From Earliella scabrosa (lineage: Eukaryota; Basidiomycota; Agaricomycetes; Polyporales; Polyporaceae), in the NCBI GenBank assembly GCA_022605405.1, contig JABYQQ010000026.1, positions 62,001 to 126,000 of the forward strand: a stretch of DNA of 64,000 bases, written 5' to 3'. Position 1 is the stretch's first letter. Every line of letters starts with the position of its first letter. Of this stretch, positions 11,991-23,604 are shown piece by piece. A model generated the notes under the pieces. The model saw nothing but the letters and a program-made list of their open reading frames with translations, had not been told where the DNA came from and did not search any database. Both the position numbers and the translations under genes were made by a program.

Positions 11991-12679
11991 TCACAGCTTC
12001 GTCAAGAGCTCCTCGTGAAGCTTCTTGAGCTCATCCATAGACGGCTTCTGGGCAGGCCAGCCGACGACGAGGCCCTCTGCATCGCCTGCAGCTGGCTTGG
12101 GGATAACGTGGAAGTGGACGTGATCGACTTCCTGGTGCGCGATGCGCCCGTTATTCTATGGAGCACAGGTCAGCAAGGGTGTAGTGAATACTTCCTGATT
12201 GAAGTCTGGACCTGGAGGAGATTGTAGTTCTCTGCGTTCAGGGCAAGGGCAATCTTCTTAGCGGCAGGAAGTACGTCCGCAAAGTATTCGTCTGGAACTT
12301 CATGCAACTTTTCGGCGTGATCTGAGCCACACATATGCATACGTTGGCACATGAGTTCTATGTAATCAGTGCTGAACTTGACGTACACTTCGGGATGATC
12401 AAAGCATGTCCCTTCGAAAGGGGTCCGATGTCAAGGAAGGAGAAGACTTTGTCTGTTTCAACGAGCTTGAAGCTCGGTATATCCCCTATCGGAGGCAGTG
12501 TTAAGCTACACACGCACCAAAATTGTCAGGCCATGCGATGTGAAGTGCAGACATACCCTTGATGATCTTGCAGAAGATGCAAGTGGCCAACGACCTGACG
12601 ACGTCGACGAGCCACGTATCAGCTCAAAGCCCTAAGAGAATATTCTTATCCTCCTGTACTGAGCTTACTTTGCTGCCAT
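11991..12679 (-). CDS. HNT1: HIT-family nucleotide hydrolase, Hint1/Hnt1 type
   Basis: Five exons: 12679-12669 (11 nt), 12594-12557, 12485-12387, 12321-12212 and 12155-11991, giving 140 residues, the normal size for Hint proteins. It begins MAAK, then CIFCKIIKG with the two Cys typical of this family, has GHALIIPK and YHAEKLHEVPDE, then NNGRIAHQ and the histidine triad HVHFHV (His 98, 100, 102). Family members hydrolyse purine nucleoside phosphoramidates such as AMP-lysine through a covalent His-AMP step, using the middle His. Frame is kept across all four introns. It is divergent from the Ssr4-like gene, with starts 347 bp apart. Confidence 0.93.
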
Positions 12680-13026
12680 ATCGAGCGCAGTGGAGGTGTA
12701 GAGAGCTCTTACTTAGCTCTGATCTGGCTGAACGGAGCTTGTAGACGTTGATCAACCCACATCGACTCGCAGTCGCTGCCAGTTCGGTGGAGGTTGTACC
12801 GATTGACGCTGAACGGGGCGCATCGGGCCGGTCTCCCCGACCAGCAGCGGTGTTTGCCGAGGACCCACGTGGCTGAGCAGCCATTGAGACGCCCGTTTGG
12901 TTTTGGCTTGGACTTGCTTGCGAACTTGCACCAAACTTGCACGCATACTGCTTCACCTCGCTTTCTGGCCGCCGTATTCCTTTGCCGTATAAGCGGGACT
13001 ACTTGCAGTATTAATAAACACAAAAG
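12680..13026. promoter_or_regulatory. Shared divergent promoter of the HIT and Ssr4-like genes
   Basis: Only 347 bp separate the two start codons, so both promoters must lie here or overlap the first exons. No TATA box is evident on either side, which fits housekeeping genes. Inference from spacing. Confidence 0.5.
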
Positions 13027-14506
13027 ATGTCGCTGCCAGCTCAAGCTCAAGCAGAGGGCTTGTGCCTACGCTATCCTGACGCACTCGGACCCCATGCTCA
13101 AATCTCGCACGACAACGCCGTCACGATGCTCCTGCGCGCGATACAACTTTCACAGCACACACCTTTTGTCTGGGGATACATTGACAAGCCGAGTGGTATG
13201 TGGTGGGACGCGTCTGATGCCCACCCGGCGTATGTTAACTCTATGCTACCACGCAGACGGACAACTGTTCCTCGTCTTCCAAACACCGCAACTTCCGTTC
13301 CCGCTGGATGGCCTCGTGTACCAGGACAGGGAGCAGAGATATAGCATGCCTGCTGGTCATGGACGTGTGAGTAGTGGTCAAGACGCGTCTTGTCTCGCGA
13401 CGGAGAGGCTCATGGTTGCTGGGATCAGGAACTCGAAGTCGCAGAAGTCAAGTTTGGGTTCATCCCGGGAGTTGATCAAGTCGCGTACCGCGTTCGGAGG
13501 CGATACAGACTGCAGAAGGGTGGTCACCCCCAACTTGTCCTCGTCCACTATTCTCGTGGCCAGCCCAACCGTACGTCAGATCTGTTTTCATCTTACCTCA
13601 CGGATTCCAACCCATCTCGCGCGTCTGGCAGCCATTATGCCGGCAATGAACCAGCCTGCGCGCAACTATCCACTCCGCCCTGTGAATGAGCCCGCAATCT
13701 ACGTCATGGGAGAGCGACAGGGCCAAAAGGTCTACCCTAATGCTGGCGGTCCCGGGCCCGTACCTATACCCCCCGCAGGGGATCGCCCAGGAATGAACTA
13801 CGGTATGCCTGGGATGGGAATGCCTGGCAATCAGCAAGCGATGCTTGCACACCAAAACAGCAGCATGGAGGCGTTGGAGAGACGAGGACAGCGGGACAGG
13901 GGTCAGAGTATGGCTATGGTGAGTGGTTACTCTGCGCAATGAAATGCTGCACACCTTTCTCAAGCGAAGATCGACACCCAGAGAGCTGGTGTGCCACGTA
14001 TGGCGGAAGACGACGATTCTGCAGGTGCGTGATATGCTCCGAAGAACGACGAACGCCTCTGTTGAACAGGCTCGCATCTTCGCTAGACGAGTCGGAGACG
14101 ATCTCAACACGCACCCTGGCCCTCACGCGGTATCGTCGTAACCATGAGTTCATGAACGAAGTGTTCATGCATGCTGCATTCGGTGCGTGCTGCAGCATCT
14201 AACTATTGAATCCGCCGCTCATGTGGACCATCGCCTCCAGGGGATAAGAAGACGCCGCCACCACCAGCGCCATTCTCAGTATTCAAGCTTTCCGATCTGG
14301 AGGACAAGGTGGTACGTACGCCGGCTCTACTGCGCTTGATCTTGACAACATATACGCGTTTTATCGCACAGGCGAAACTCACCGCAGAGGTCGAGGACCT
14401 CAAGAGCAAATCTGCCGCGCGAAAACAAGCCGCGGCAGCTGCTGCTAGTGAACTGCGAGACGTCCCCATGGAGGGCCTCGCTATCTCGGAGTCAACACCC
14501 CCTTAG
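13027..14506 (+). CDS. SWI/SNF and RSC complex subunit Ssr4-like protein
   Basis: Eight exons: 13027-13195, 13257-13366, 13429-13570, 13632-13918, 13970-14024, 14087-14182, 14241-14311 and 14372-14506, giving 354 residues. The first 140 residues match my memory of the Ssr4 N-terminal domain: FVWGYIDKPSDGQLFLVF, then YQDREQRY, ELEVAEVKFGFIPG and RVRRRYRLQKGGHPQLVLVH. A low-complexity Pro/Gly/Met middle follows, then STRTLALTRYRRNHEFM with a short C-terminal coiled coil (AKLTAEVEDLKSK). In fission yeast Ssr4 is a shared subunit of the SWI/SNF and RSC chromatin remodellers. Exon 5 is the least certain: its acceptor (CGAAG at 13965-13969) was chosen to keep the frame. Divergent from the HIT gene. 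Confidence 0.85.
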
Positions 14507-15406
14507 TCGCGACTCTCTTGTGAGCTTCGTTCTCGATTGTGCTGTCTGTTGTATTGTAGTGTAGCTCCCACTCTCTGGTTACTAGCTCTCAATTGCGTTC
14601 GATCGCTGTCGTTTGTTCAATTCTCTTGTTTGACGGACCGAGGTTCCGTAGGCGGGCTATCCAAGTGAGTCTTCATATCGACTCACCCGATATCCACACT
14701 CCCAACTGACCCCGAGTCAAGAGGTGGGGTATGGACGTGAGGCAAATGGCCCGACTACACCGAGGATGATACTGTTCAGCACTGGTTGCCAGATCGCCCG
14801 CAGACCTTCAAAATAGTACCCTCAGTTGGCATGTTCTGCGGTCGTGACGCTTCGTGCATCGAATCCGGCAGTTCCTCGCTAGACACCGTGGGTCTCTTTG
14901 AGAGGACTGAATCCTTATCTGCCGCTATCGTGGTGGTGAGTACCGCAATTAGCCCACTATACTTGACCGTTCACGGTATTCCCAGGCGAACTACTCCCGG
15001 TTCTCACATTGGCAAGCAGGTTTTGAGAGATGACTGAAGACGTGCTATGCACAAGCTACGTGATTGCATCTTCCATGCACACCCACCGACATGCACGTAT
15101 ATTCAGAGGCGTGTGTGACTAGATACGGTACAAACCCTAGGAAAGAGCATAGAGATAGTGGTGCGTCGTCTTATACACAGACCATCCGAATGCAACTCCT
15201 AGTTCACATCGCGTCCACCTTCGCAGCTGCGGGCGACCAAAAGTTCGCATACTCGCGTCTGGTGCGCATGGCGCACCTCGTGCTCCTGCGGCTCAACATG
15301 CGCTTCGATGAGTGCTTATAACGAGCTGTCTGCTGGAAGGGGAATCAAGCAGGCCGCATCTCTACCTGGAGCTCGCGACCCTCTTGTGCGACGACCCTTC
15401 GCCACT
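14507..15406. other. Intergenic
   Basis: About 900 bp upstream of the sedolisin gene. It holds a second copy of the GGGCTATCCAA stretch at about 14655 and a CTTATAACG sequence at about 15314 that could serve as a TATA element roughly 90 bp before the start codon. No gene seen. Confidence 0.45.
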
Positions 15407-18152
15407 ATGCGTTTGTCCTTTCTAACTTTTCTTCTCTCCCTCGCGACCGTCGCGTCGGCGGTGCCCTCCGGCGCGCGTCGCAGCAACCTCGTCGTGCACG
15501 AGAAGCGCGCGGCGGACCCGCTCGACTGGGTGCCCGCGCGGCGGCTCGAGCCGACGGCGGTGCTGCCGATGCGCTTCGGGCTGACGCAGAGCAACCTGCA
15601 CAAGATCGAGGAGATGCTGCTCGCGGTGTCGCACCCGCTCTCGCCGAGCTACGGGAAGCACTGGTCGCCGCAGGATATCGTGGACACGTTCGCGCCGAGC
15701 GAGGAGACGATCCGGCGCGTGGCGGAGTGGCTCGAGGAGGAGGGCATCGCGCGCGGGCGGATGCGGCTGAGCGCGAGCAAGGGCTGGATCGAAGTCAATG
15801 CGACCGTCGCGGAGGCTGAGAGGATCCTTGATACGGAGTATCATGTGTACACCCACCCGTCTGGGGCGGAGCAGATCAGTGAGTGGCATCCCCTCTGCGT
15901 AGTCGAACAAGACCTGACCCGTCCGTGTAGGCTGTCACTCGTACTCTGTGCCGGAGCACGTTCGCGAGCACATCGACCTCATCAAGCCGACGGTGCACTT
16001 CCTGCACGGATTGCCCAAGCCGGACCAGCTCCAGAAGCGGTCGTTCGAGCACCCGACGTCGCACGCCAGGTTTGGCCCGAAGACCAATGGGAAGGCGGTC
16101 ACGATCACGCCGAACCTCGAGAACTGCGACCAGCTCATCACACTGGACTGTCTTCGCGCGCTGTACTCCATTGACCACAGCCCCGTGTCGACGGACAAGA
16201 ACACATTCGGCATTGGTAAGCGTCGACGACGGTAGCCTCGATATACATAGCTGACCGCTTTGGTAGTTGAGTTCACTCCGCAGGCGTTCTTGCAAGGTGA
16301 TTTGGACATGTTCTTCGCGTGAGTATGCGGATATATTCAGTACGAGTCGGACTCTCACAAATACTCAACCCCGTCTGTAGCAACTTCTCTCCCAGCCAAG
16401 TCGGCACTGAGCCCACCCTCATATCGATTGACGGAGGTGAGAAAACTGCCTGTTCATAAATATCTCTGCCCTCACCGTTTCACAGGTGTTGCTCAAACGA
16501 CCCAGCAGGGTTTCAACGTCAACGGCGAGAGCGCCTTAGACTTGGAGTACGCGTTCGGTCTCACGAACCCTCAGCCGATCTTGCTGCTCCAGACCGGAGA
16601 TCTAGTCGAAGGTACGTGGGATCGTGGTAGTACTCGATTATCTATGTCTGATCATCGCGGACCAGGTGCATCCTTCAACAACTGGCTCGATGCCGTCGAT
16701 GGCTCGTTCTGTACGTTCGAGGGCGGTGACGATCCAACTCAGGCAAGTACTCTAAATCCGGTATACCAACTCGGCGGTGTGCCAATCCTTACTTTCTTGC
16801 GAACCTAGGATGGAATCTATCCTGATCCACTTCGTGGAGGTTTCAAGGGTAAGCGTCTCAGCATTGAAAACCCGACTTGTCGGATCCTGCTCATGTATTT
16901 AGGTCCGGAATCGTGCGGTATTCTCCCTCCTCCGTTCGTCGTCTCTGTGTCATTCGGGCAAGACGAGTCAACCGTCACAGCGGCATACGCCGCCCGTCAG
17001 TGTGCTGAATACGGCAAACTTGGGATGCTGGGTACGACGGTGCTCTACAGCTCTGGAGATGACGGTGTAGCCGGTAATCGCGGTGTCTGCCTTAATGCGA
17101 ACGGTGCGTTCCAACTCGCTGCCGCATCACCCACGCACTCACCTCACCTCGTGATGGACAGGCCAGCCATCCCCCAGCGGCACGCGATTCAACCCGGACT
17201 TCCCTGTGACCTGCCCGTTCGTCACTGCAGTTGGCGCGACGCAGATCAACCCGGGGTCGACGGTGAACGATCCGGAGGGCGCGTGCGAGCAGGTTATCTT
17301 CAGCGGTGGAGGGTTCAGCAACATCTTCACTATGCCGGACTACCAGGCGGATGCGGTCACGGGCTTCCTGACGAACCACCCGCCGCCATTCACGAGCGCG
17401 CAGTTCAACAACAGTGGAAACGTGCGTCGAATGCTTGCGCTCGGGGTGAACGAGAGCTGATGATGTACCGTACACAGGCTCGTGGCTTCCCGGACTTATC
17501 TGCGAACGGGTGAGTTGATCGCACTTGAGGCGAACTGGGGCTGCGTCGCTGACTCTCTGTTCACAGTGCCAACTACGTGGTTGGTGAGTAAGACGCCGAT
17601 CTCGGTCTGGGGTGTCTCACTGAAGGCCGAACAAAACACAACAGCTGTTGACGGTGAATTTGTCCTGGTGTTCGGGACTTCGTGCTCTTCTCCTGTGGTT
17701 GGCGCTATGATCACGCTCATCAACGACGCCCGCCTCGCGGCTGGGAAGGGCCCCGTCGGTGCGTGATCAGGAGGCATGCTCTCCAAGGAAGGTGGGCTAA
17801 CCAATATGCTAGGTTTCATTAACCCCGCAGTAAGGACTGGACGGAGTACGTCCCATGCGTTCGAACTGACATTGGCACATAGATCTACTCGGAGAAGTTC
17901 GCTGGCGCATTCCATGATATCACTACCGGAGGGAACCGAGGTTGCGGTACGTTGTCGGACGCTATTTCTCTCGGTGAGGTGCTGACCCCATATCTTCTGA
18001 CAGGTACGCCCGGGTTCACCGCGTAAGTCTACCGGTTGTTCGTCAGAGCCTGAGCTGACCTCGTATGCAGCACGGAGGGCTGGGATCCTGTCACCGGCGT
18101 CGGTACTCCTAACTTCACTGCTCTGCTCCCACTGTTCCTGGATTTGCCCTAA
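15407..18152 (+). CDS. Secreted sedolisin-type serine-carboxyl peptidase (S53, tripeptidyl-peptidase)
   Basis: Sixteen exons: 15407-15878, 15931-16215, 16267-16318, 16381-16436, 16486-16611, 16666-16742, 16809-16848, 16903-17103, 17162-17421, 17478-17509, 17567-17583, 17645-17758, 17813-17829, 17883-17946, 18004-18022 and 18071-18152; all phases agree and give 637 residues. It starts with a signal peptide (MRLSFLTFLLSLATVASA), then a pro-domain with YGKHWSPQD. The S53 catalytic set is visible: Glu 303 and Asp 307 in GESALD, Asp 422 in SGDDG, and Ser 552 in GTSCSSP. Family members self-process at acid pH outside the cell and release tripeptides from protein N-termini. The intron 16743-16808 has a GC donor (CAG|GCAAGT). 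Confidence 0.92.
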
Positions 18153-18360
18153 ACCGAACGGGTCATTCCGACTTATCCTCTGTTGGTTGTGTATGGTCGA
18201 AGCATCCCACGCTGATACGTCACCTGAGGGGTATCCGGTGGTTGCCTGATGTTCGGAATGTGTATGTATCATCGGTCTCTGTTTTGACGTTGGCACTGCG
18301 AGTGTTCGGGTCGCCGGAGTAAATCCACGGTAAGTCCCCAGTAACGCCAGGGCTGCTCTG

Positions 18361-18369
18361 TTATAAAGG
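18361..18369 (+). promoter_or_regulatory. TATA box of the GH131 gene
   Basis: TTATAAAGG lies about 40 bp before the GH131 start codon at 18402, downstream of the sedolisin stop. Position and sequence fit a core promoter element. Confidence 0.55.
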
Positions 18370-18401
18370 TTGGTCTTATGGCTCTCGGCTAACGAGCAGA
18401 A

Positions 18402-19572
18402 ATGCACGCTACACTTCACCTTATACTCTTTCTGTTCGCGCATGTTGCGCATGTTCTGGCTACGCCAGTGATTTACGATGGTCGAGCTCCGTTAAGCCTC
18501 ACCAATGCCAACCTCGATGCCTCTGCCGGGCCGTTCCTCACGTGAGTAGGGACAACTTGATTGTTTGTTGTAGACTGCCTGAATCGCTCTCCACAGCGTT
18601 GTCAAAGGCTCTGAAGATGCCTCTCACGTATGCGTCTGATAGCCTGACGTCCTCTCATCTCTGCTCAGTTCATTTGATCCTGCACAGTACTCTCGCCTCC
18701 TTGGGCGCTCTGTCCCGCCCACACCTCTATGGAACAGGGGAATTTTCTTCAGCGCACCACGGGAGCAAGTGCTAGCGGTCTCCATCGACAATAGCTCGGT
18801 TTTCGCCCCAGGCGGCAACCCGCAGTTCGGCTTTCGACGCACAGACATCATCGCTGCTGTGGACGGCGAGCACACCGAACTCATCCAGCGCATGGAGCAG
18901 AGTACCACCGTCTTCCACTTCTCGATCCAGAAAGACGAGCTGCGGCCCCTGAACTACAATCATGAATACCAGATTGTGTTCATTGAGCCCAATGACGGGT
19001 CCCATGTCTTCGGTATCCAGCTAGGTGCGTAGGACTGCGAATGCGAGCTCGGAGTGCTGACAGGCCTGTAGGTTCTCCCTTCACCAATCCAACCGGAACC
19101 CTCCCCGCCCCGAACGCGCACTCATTCAAGGTCCTTGATCACGCGCTGAACGTGCTGTTCAGCATTCCGTTCACGTCCCGTGTCTGGCACAACTTCGCTA
19201 TTGAGGTCGATTGGACAGCGCGCACGCTTGCAGTGCTGTATTCTCAAGGCCCAGGGCTGCTGCAGCGCGTGACCAGAACTGCGGAGAATCCCACCGTACC
19301 TGCAGGGGCAGATGGCCAAGGGGACTTCCACTTTGGTGTGCTGAAGGTTGGAATATGTCATTTCTCGTCATCCATGCAATCTACTCATGCGTGCGACATA
19401 TTGAACTCCCGATTAGCTCCCACTTGTTGATTCGGCGGATACTCCGGAGGACCAGGGAGACGTCGTTCACCACGGTATACAAGAGGGCACAACAGAAGGA
19501 CTTCTGTACTCGGGTGTCTTTGTGGAGAGCGCAGCGGGCGGTATCAGCAGAGGCTTCGACATCATTCACTGA
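18402..19572 (+). CDS. Secreted glycoside hydrolase family 131 protein
   Basis: Five exons: 18402-18541, 18597-18627, 18688-19024, 19072-19346 and 19417-19572, giving 312 residues. A signal peptide of about 20 residues is followed by YDGRAPLSLT, then VVKGSEDASHYSRLLG, VPPTPLWN, GNPQFGFRRTDI, RPLNYNHEYQIVFIE, VWHNFAIEVDW and QFHFG-like GDFHFGVLK. This order matches GH131, a fungal family with activity on beta-1,3/1,6- and beta-1,4-glucans. No carbohydrate-binding module is attached. The third exon's acceptor (TGCACAG at 18681-18687) was chosen because the upstream CTCAG leads to a stop. Same strand as the sedolisin 250 bp upstream, so likely part of the same extracellular degradation set. Confidence 0.88.
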
Positions 19573-20217
19573 TCGGTACGGAGAAATTGCATGGACAGGC
19601 AGTTCTATCTCCTACCGTCCCACTCAGTGCCCTCTGAGCCTCCAGTGTTGCACGATAGGTTGCTGTCCCTGTCCTTGCCGTGTTCTGCAATCCGAGAATA
19701 ACGGACTCGATTGAGGCCACACTGGAGAAAGCCGAGAGCCACATTTGGGACAGTCCGGGCTTTGAGGTTGTGGCCGTTCTCCCTCTCTTCACGCTCTTCC
19801 CTGCTACCCAGATATGCCCAGAGCGTACGACAATACAGGTGCTCGTGCTCAACGTCCGCCCAAGCTGCGCCCGTTGAGTCGACGAGGGGAGCGACTGCCA
19901 CTAGTAGTAATGCCCCTATCGACCCGTCACAATGGCCCCGCGCATCCAGAATCCACCCTAGTAGAACGGTAGATCATCTGCACCTTGCTGTATGTGTCGA
20001 AGCGTCTAACATGCAGGATGACAGATCTCGAAGACCATAGCATGCGAACAATGATGATCGGTTGAAGCCTCGGGATCTCGAGGGGCTATCATTCACGCAA
20101 GCAGAGCAAGTGCTCGCACGGTCGAGACTCAGTGTTAAATTCGCGACACTTCCTATGAATGCAGGACGGTCGCGAGAGGTTCCATGCTTGTGACAATGCC
20201 GTTATATCGGGAACAAG
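19573..20217. other. Intergenic
   Basis: About 645 bp downstream of the GH131 gene. No gene or repeat seen. Confidence 0.5.
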
Positions 20218-20975
20218 ATGTCGAACGCCGCGCTTGGGGGAAACATGGGGGCCCGGAGGCATTTGACGCATAGTAGGTTTCCAATATACCGATTTATCGA
20301 CACTGGTAATGACACGCCGCATCTAGCTTGGACAAGCTTCAACAGCGCCACGTCAAGAAGCATGGTCCTCACAAGCCGTTCACCCAACCGGCCCAATACG
20401 CATCTCGCGGTGGCATGGTCTACATCGTCGGCCTCAAGGAAAGCCAGATCTCGTGTGACCGATATGTAGGCAAGAGTCCGACCCTCCTTCGAATCAAGCA
20501 GAAAATGCCCGAATGGATATGGAAAGCCTGCAATGAAGCGTTGGAATGGCAAGATTTGAGGAACTATGAGTCTCTTGCTCTCGGCGGCCGAGGCTTCTTC
20601 GTGCGCGATCAAGACCGTGAGGGGCCGATGGAGCGTGCGCTCGAGCTATCCCGAAGATACCCAGAACGCCCTAAAGATCCGCTGGTCTCCTCTCCGAGCG
20701 TCGACATGCTGCGCGAGGTACTCACGACCGCGCCCGCTATCCCGAAAGGGGAAGCATACGACGAAATTATACACGAGCTTGTACGCTACGAAGACTTCGC
20801 AGGCGATGTATCCTACCGCTGGAGCGACGCGTACGTTGGACGCATCTGCTCTGCGCTCTTTGGAGTCATCCAGGAGCATGGCACGGGCGACGAGGGGTGG
20901 CGCACTGCACGATGGGAAGTGTATGACAAGGTTCGGTTCTTCCCTGGCTGCCGTCTCCTTCAACCGTCCAGCTGA
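20218..20975 (+). CDS. Uncharacterised protein, about 235 residues
   Basis: A 216-codon open frame from about 20327 to the stop at 20975 has coding-like composition: basic start (LDKLQQRHVKKHGPHK), then MVYIVGLKESQISCDRYVGK, YESLALGGRGFFVRDQD and YEDFAGDVSYRWSDAY. It is preceded by an in-frame stop at 20310. A possible first exon is 20218-20276 (ATG at 20218) joined across a 50-nt intron ending CATCTAG at 20326; this keeps the frame but the donor (GTTTCC) is weak. No signal peptide, membrane segment or known domain recognised. It may be a lineage-specific gene. The 3' end could be spliced instead at 20930. Confidence 0.45.
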
Positions 20976-22226
20976 TACATTCGCGTATGCGTAGCATACC
21001 GAATGTTTGTCCGGCGTCGCCTTCGCTATGGATGATGACTACGGATGGGTCGACGGAACCTGGGAGTGGCTTCTTGGGCAGATTTCTCTTCCAAGCATGA
21101 AGCACTATATTCGGGGGAGGTGCACGGCAGGCGAACAGTGCAATAACGCGCTTCCGGTTCAAGTCTCATAAGCGTGAGTGAGCATTCAACGCTATGTACT
21201 TGTATGCGAGTCGCTAACGTGTATCTTATCTTCTTCTGAAATCATGGTGATGTGATGTTGACGGAATGTATAGGTTGTTGCTGTCGAGGTTCTGGGTTCT
21301 AATCTTTCTGTATGCTTGGTCGAAACTGGCCAATCTCCGAGGCTCGATGCTTCACGCTATCCTTTCAGGTCAGGTGAGTTTGGAGATCTCGCCGTAGGGC
21401 CGTGTCTGTCACGGGAGCGTCTCGACGACATGGCGTACAGCTGGTTGCATATTTGGTGGCCGCCCAACTCCGACTGACGCGCGCGCACTTTCGACGCAAG
21501 AAATTCAAGAAAATCAGAAAATTCAGCCCCGCCCTCGCTACTCATACGGAGGCTTTTAAACTGCACATGTAGATACCGCTGAACCTGCTCGATGTACCTA
21601 CGTTTTCCGAATCGTCGTATCTAGTCACATGGCGGAGTTACGGAAGCCAGGTCATCCACCAATGCTGGGGGCCTTTGACAGAGTGTTGGGCCACAGTTGC
21701 CCACTTTCCACCCCTCAAAACTACTTGAATATATTCTGAGGCGTTCTCAATGGTCCCTCAATGCGATACCGCTGATAGTCAGGGAGCCATTGCTTTGCAA
21801 CGGTCTGCTCTGCGTGAAGGTCTGTAAGCGCCCATCGACGACTACATGAAAGACTGATGGATCTATTGTCTTTCCACCCAAAAATGCCTATACGCCTTCG
21901 TTCGAGTCTCTGAAGTTGCCTGAGAGACGACTCTGAACAGCGAAACCGAGTTGCGCTACATGGATTTTTGATTTTTTCATGCGCGAAGTGCACTGTGCAA
22001 CTCGGCGCTTGGCCACCAAATATGCAACCAGCTGTAGGCTCATCACCTACCGACAACCTACCGAGTCATTAAGTTGACATGACTGGTAGGGAATATTACG
22101 ACACGAAGCAAAACCTTCCCGAGATCTCAGTCCCGGAGATAAGTCCGCAAAGTCCGAGAGCAGGGGGTATATAAGACCCTCGCGGCGCCTGTTCTCGCCT
22201 TGCGCTTCTTGTCCCGAACCACCATC
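20976..22226. other. Intergenic
   Basis: About 1.25 kb with no supported gene. The last 60 bp hold the TATA box of the next gene. Confidence 0.5.
22168..22176 (+). promoter_or_regulatory. TATA box of the 237-residue protein gene
   Basis: TATATAAGA about 55 bp before the start codon at 22227, in a GC-rich context. Position and sequence fit a core promoter. Confidence 0.6.
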
Positions 22227-23119
22227 ATGTCCACCTTTGTGAACACTCGGGCGCCTATTACTGGTGGTAAGTCTACACTGCCTTACTCTTGGCTGTAACC
22301 TTGTGCTCACGCCTCATCCACCCCAAAGCATGCTGCACTGAGCCGTCGATCCTCGATGGCTCGTCGGCCTCTGCACGCACAATGCACGATGATAAAACGT
22401 TGAATGACATATTGCCGAATGACACACTGCCGCATGCCGTACCCGTTGTTCAGAGTGCTGAGTTTGGAAACGCTGCTGGTGCTTTTGGAACTACTGTCAA
22501 TGGAAACGGTGTCACTGTTGTTGGAATGCATATGCCGAATGATCATGCTGTTAATGTTAATGCGGAAATGAGTGACCTTACGAGGGCTGTCAGCGTGTTG
22601 CGCATTGGTGAGGGCTTCGATGGCTTACACGAGCCGTCCGCGGCTGCAGCTCCGGCGGGCATCTTCGGGCCTGCTGTTGCTGGTCCCGAGCCCCCGATTC
22701 TTGGGGCGCCAGGAAACCTCACCCTCACTCAGGGCGGGGCTCATGCTGGGACAGACGAGCTCAAGCAGCTCAAGACCCCAGCTAAGAAGCCTAAGGATCA
22801 TAAGGTGGGTGTTGTGCCTCATTCAGGAAGGCAACAGCGTGCTTGAGTTCCACCATATAGATTACTCGTGCGGATGCACTCATCAAGTACCGTAAGACGC
22901 TGAACGCTAAGGACCTCCAGAACATCCCCTTCGAGCAGAGGAAGTGAGTGTGCTAAGTGCCCGGACATTCCATCCAACCCTCACACTGCCTCGACTGTCC
23001 CTAGGGTCATAGTGAACCGGGCGGACGGGACTCAGCGCATCAGCCGCATCCGCGTCTACGACGAGCGCGACATCCAGCGCTACGTCCAGAACCGTCACGG
23101 CGGGGCGATTGACTCTTAG
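22227..23119 (+). CDS. Uncharacterised, mostly disordered protein, 237 residues
   Basis: Four exons: 22227-22266, 22329-22804, 22861-22943 and 23005-23119; all junctions keep the frame. The N-terminal 170 residues are rich in Asn, Asp, Ala and Gly with no fold signature. The C-terminal 70 residues look structured: ITRADALIKYRKTLNAKDLQ, FEQRKVIVNRADGTQRISRI and RVYDERDIQRYVQNR, alternating basic and acidic. No domain, signal peptide or membrane segment recognised. A good TATA box precedes it. A basidiomycete-restricted protein is the best guess; function unknown. Confidence 0.65.
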
Positions 23120-23604
23120 TGAGTGCACTTGCCAACTTGCTTCTGTCCTGGTTTGACGGGGCGTCCGCGATTCGCTGGCAGCTTCAACAAGCCCGCCTCT
23201 GGCAGGGGAGAGGCCGGGCCGTCCCGCTCTCGCGACGCGTGAATAGGCTGGGGCCGAGTCCCGAGCGTTCAAGGTACGAGTTCAAGCTGGACCTGTTGCC
23301 GACGATGCAGAGCCGCACTGATCCACACCTGAATGTTAAAACCGCAGATGACCTCTTCCGACTCTCTCGTAGGTTGCGTCCGTCTCTGAGTGCATGCGCC
23401 GTCTTGTGTATGATCTTGTTGTCCGTCCAATGCGCATGCCTGTCAACAGCAGCGTGCGTGCCGCGAACGTGCCGGGCCACTCTCCAGTGCCGCGTCACAT
23501 CTCAACGTTCAACATTATTGACAACCACGCACAACTTTATAGCACGAAGGCGCCTTCATCGGCAACGCCTCCGACGTCGCGGACCAACCATTCGGACTCG
23601 CGAC
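23120..23604. other. Intergenic, convergent
   Basis: About 485 bp between two convergent genes (3' ends of the 237-residue protein and the aspartic protease). No gene seen. Confidence 0.5.

Noticed and set aside
11620..14670. GGGCTATCCAA shared by two intergenic regions as a possible mobile-element end
   Set aside because: The match is only about 11-12 bp and does not extend; no inverted repeat or target duplication.
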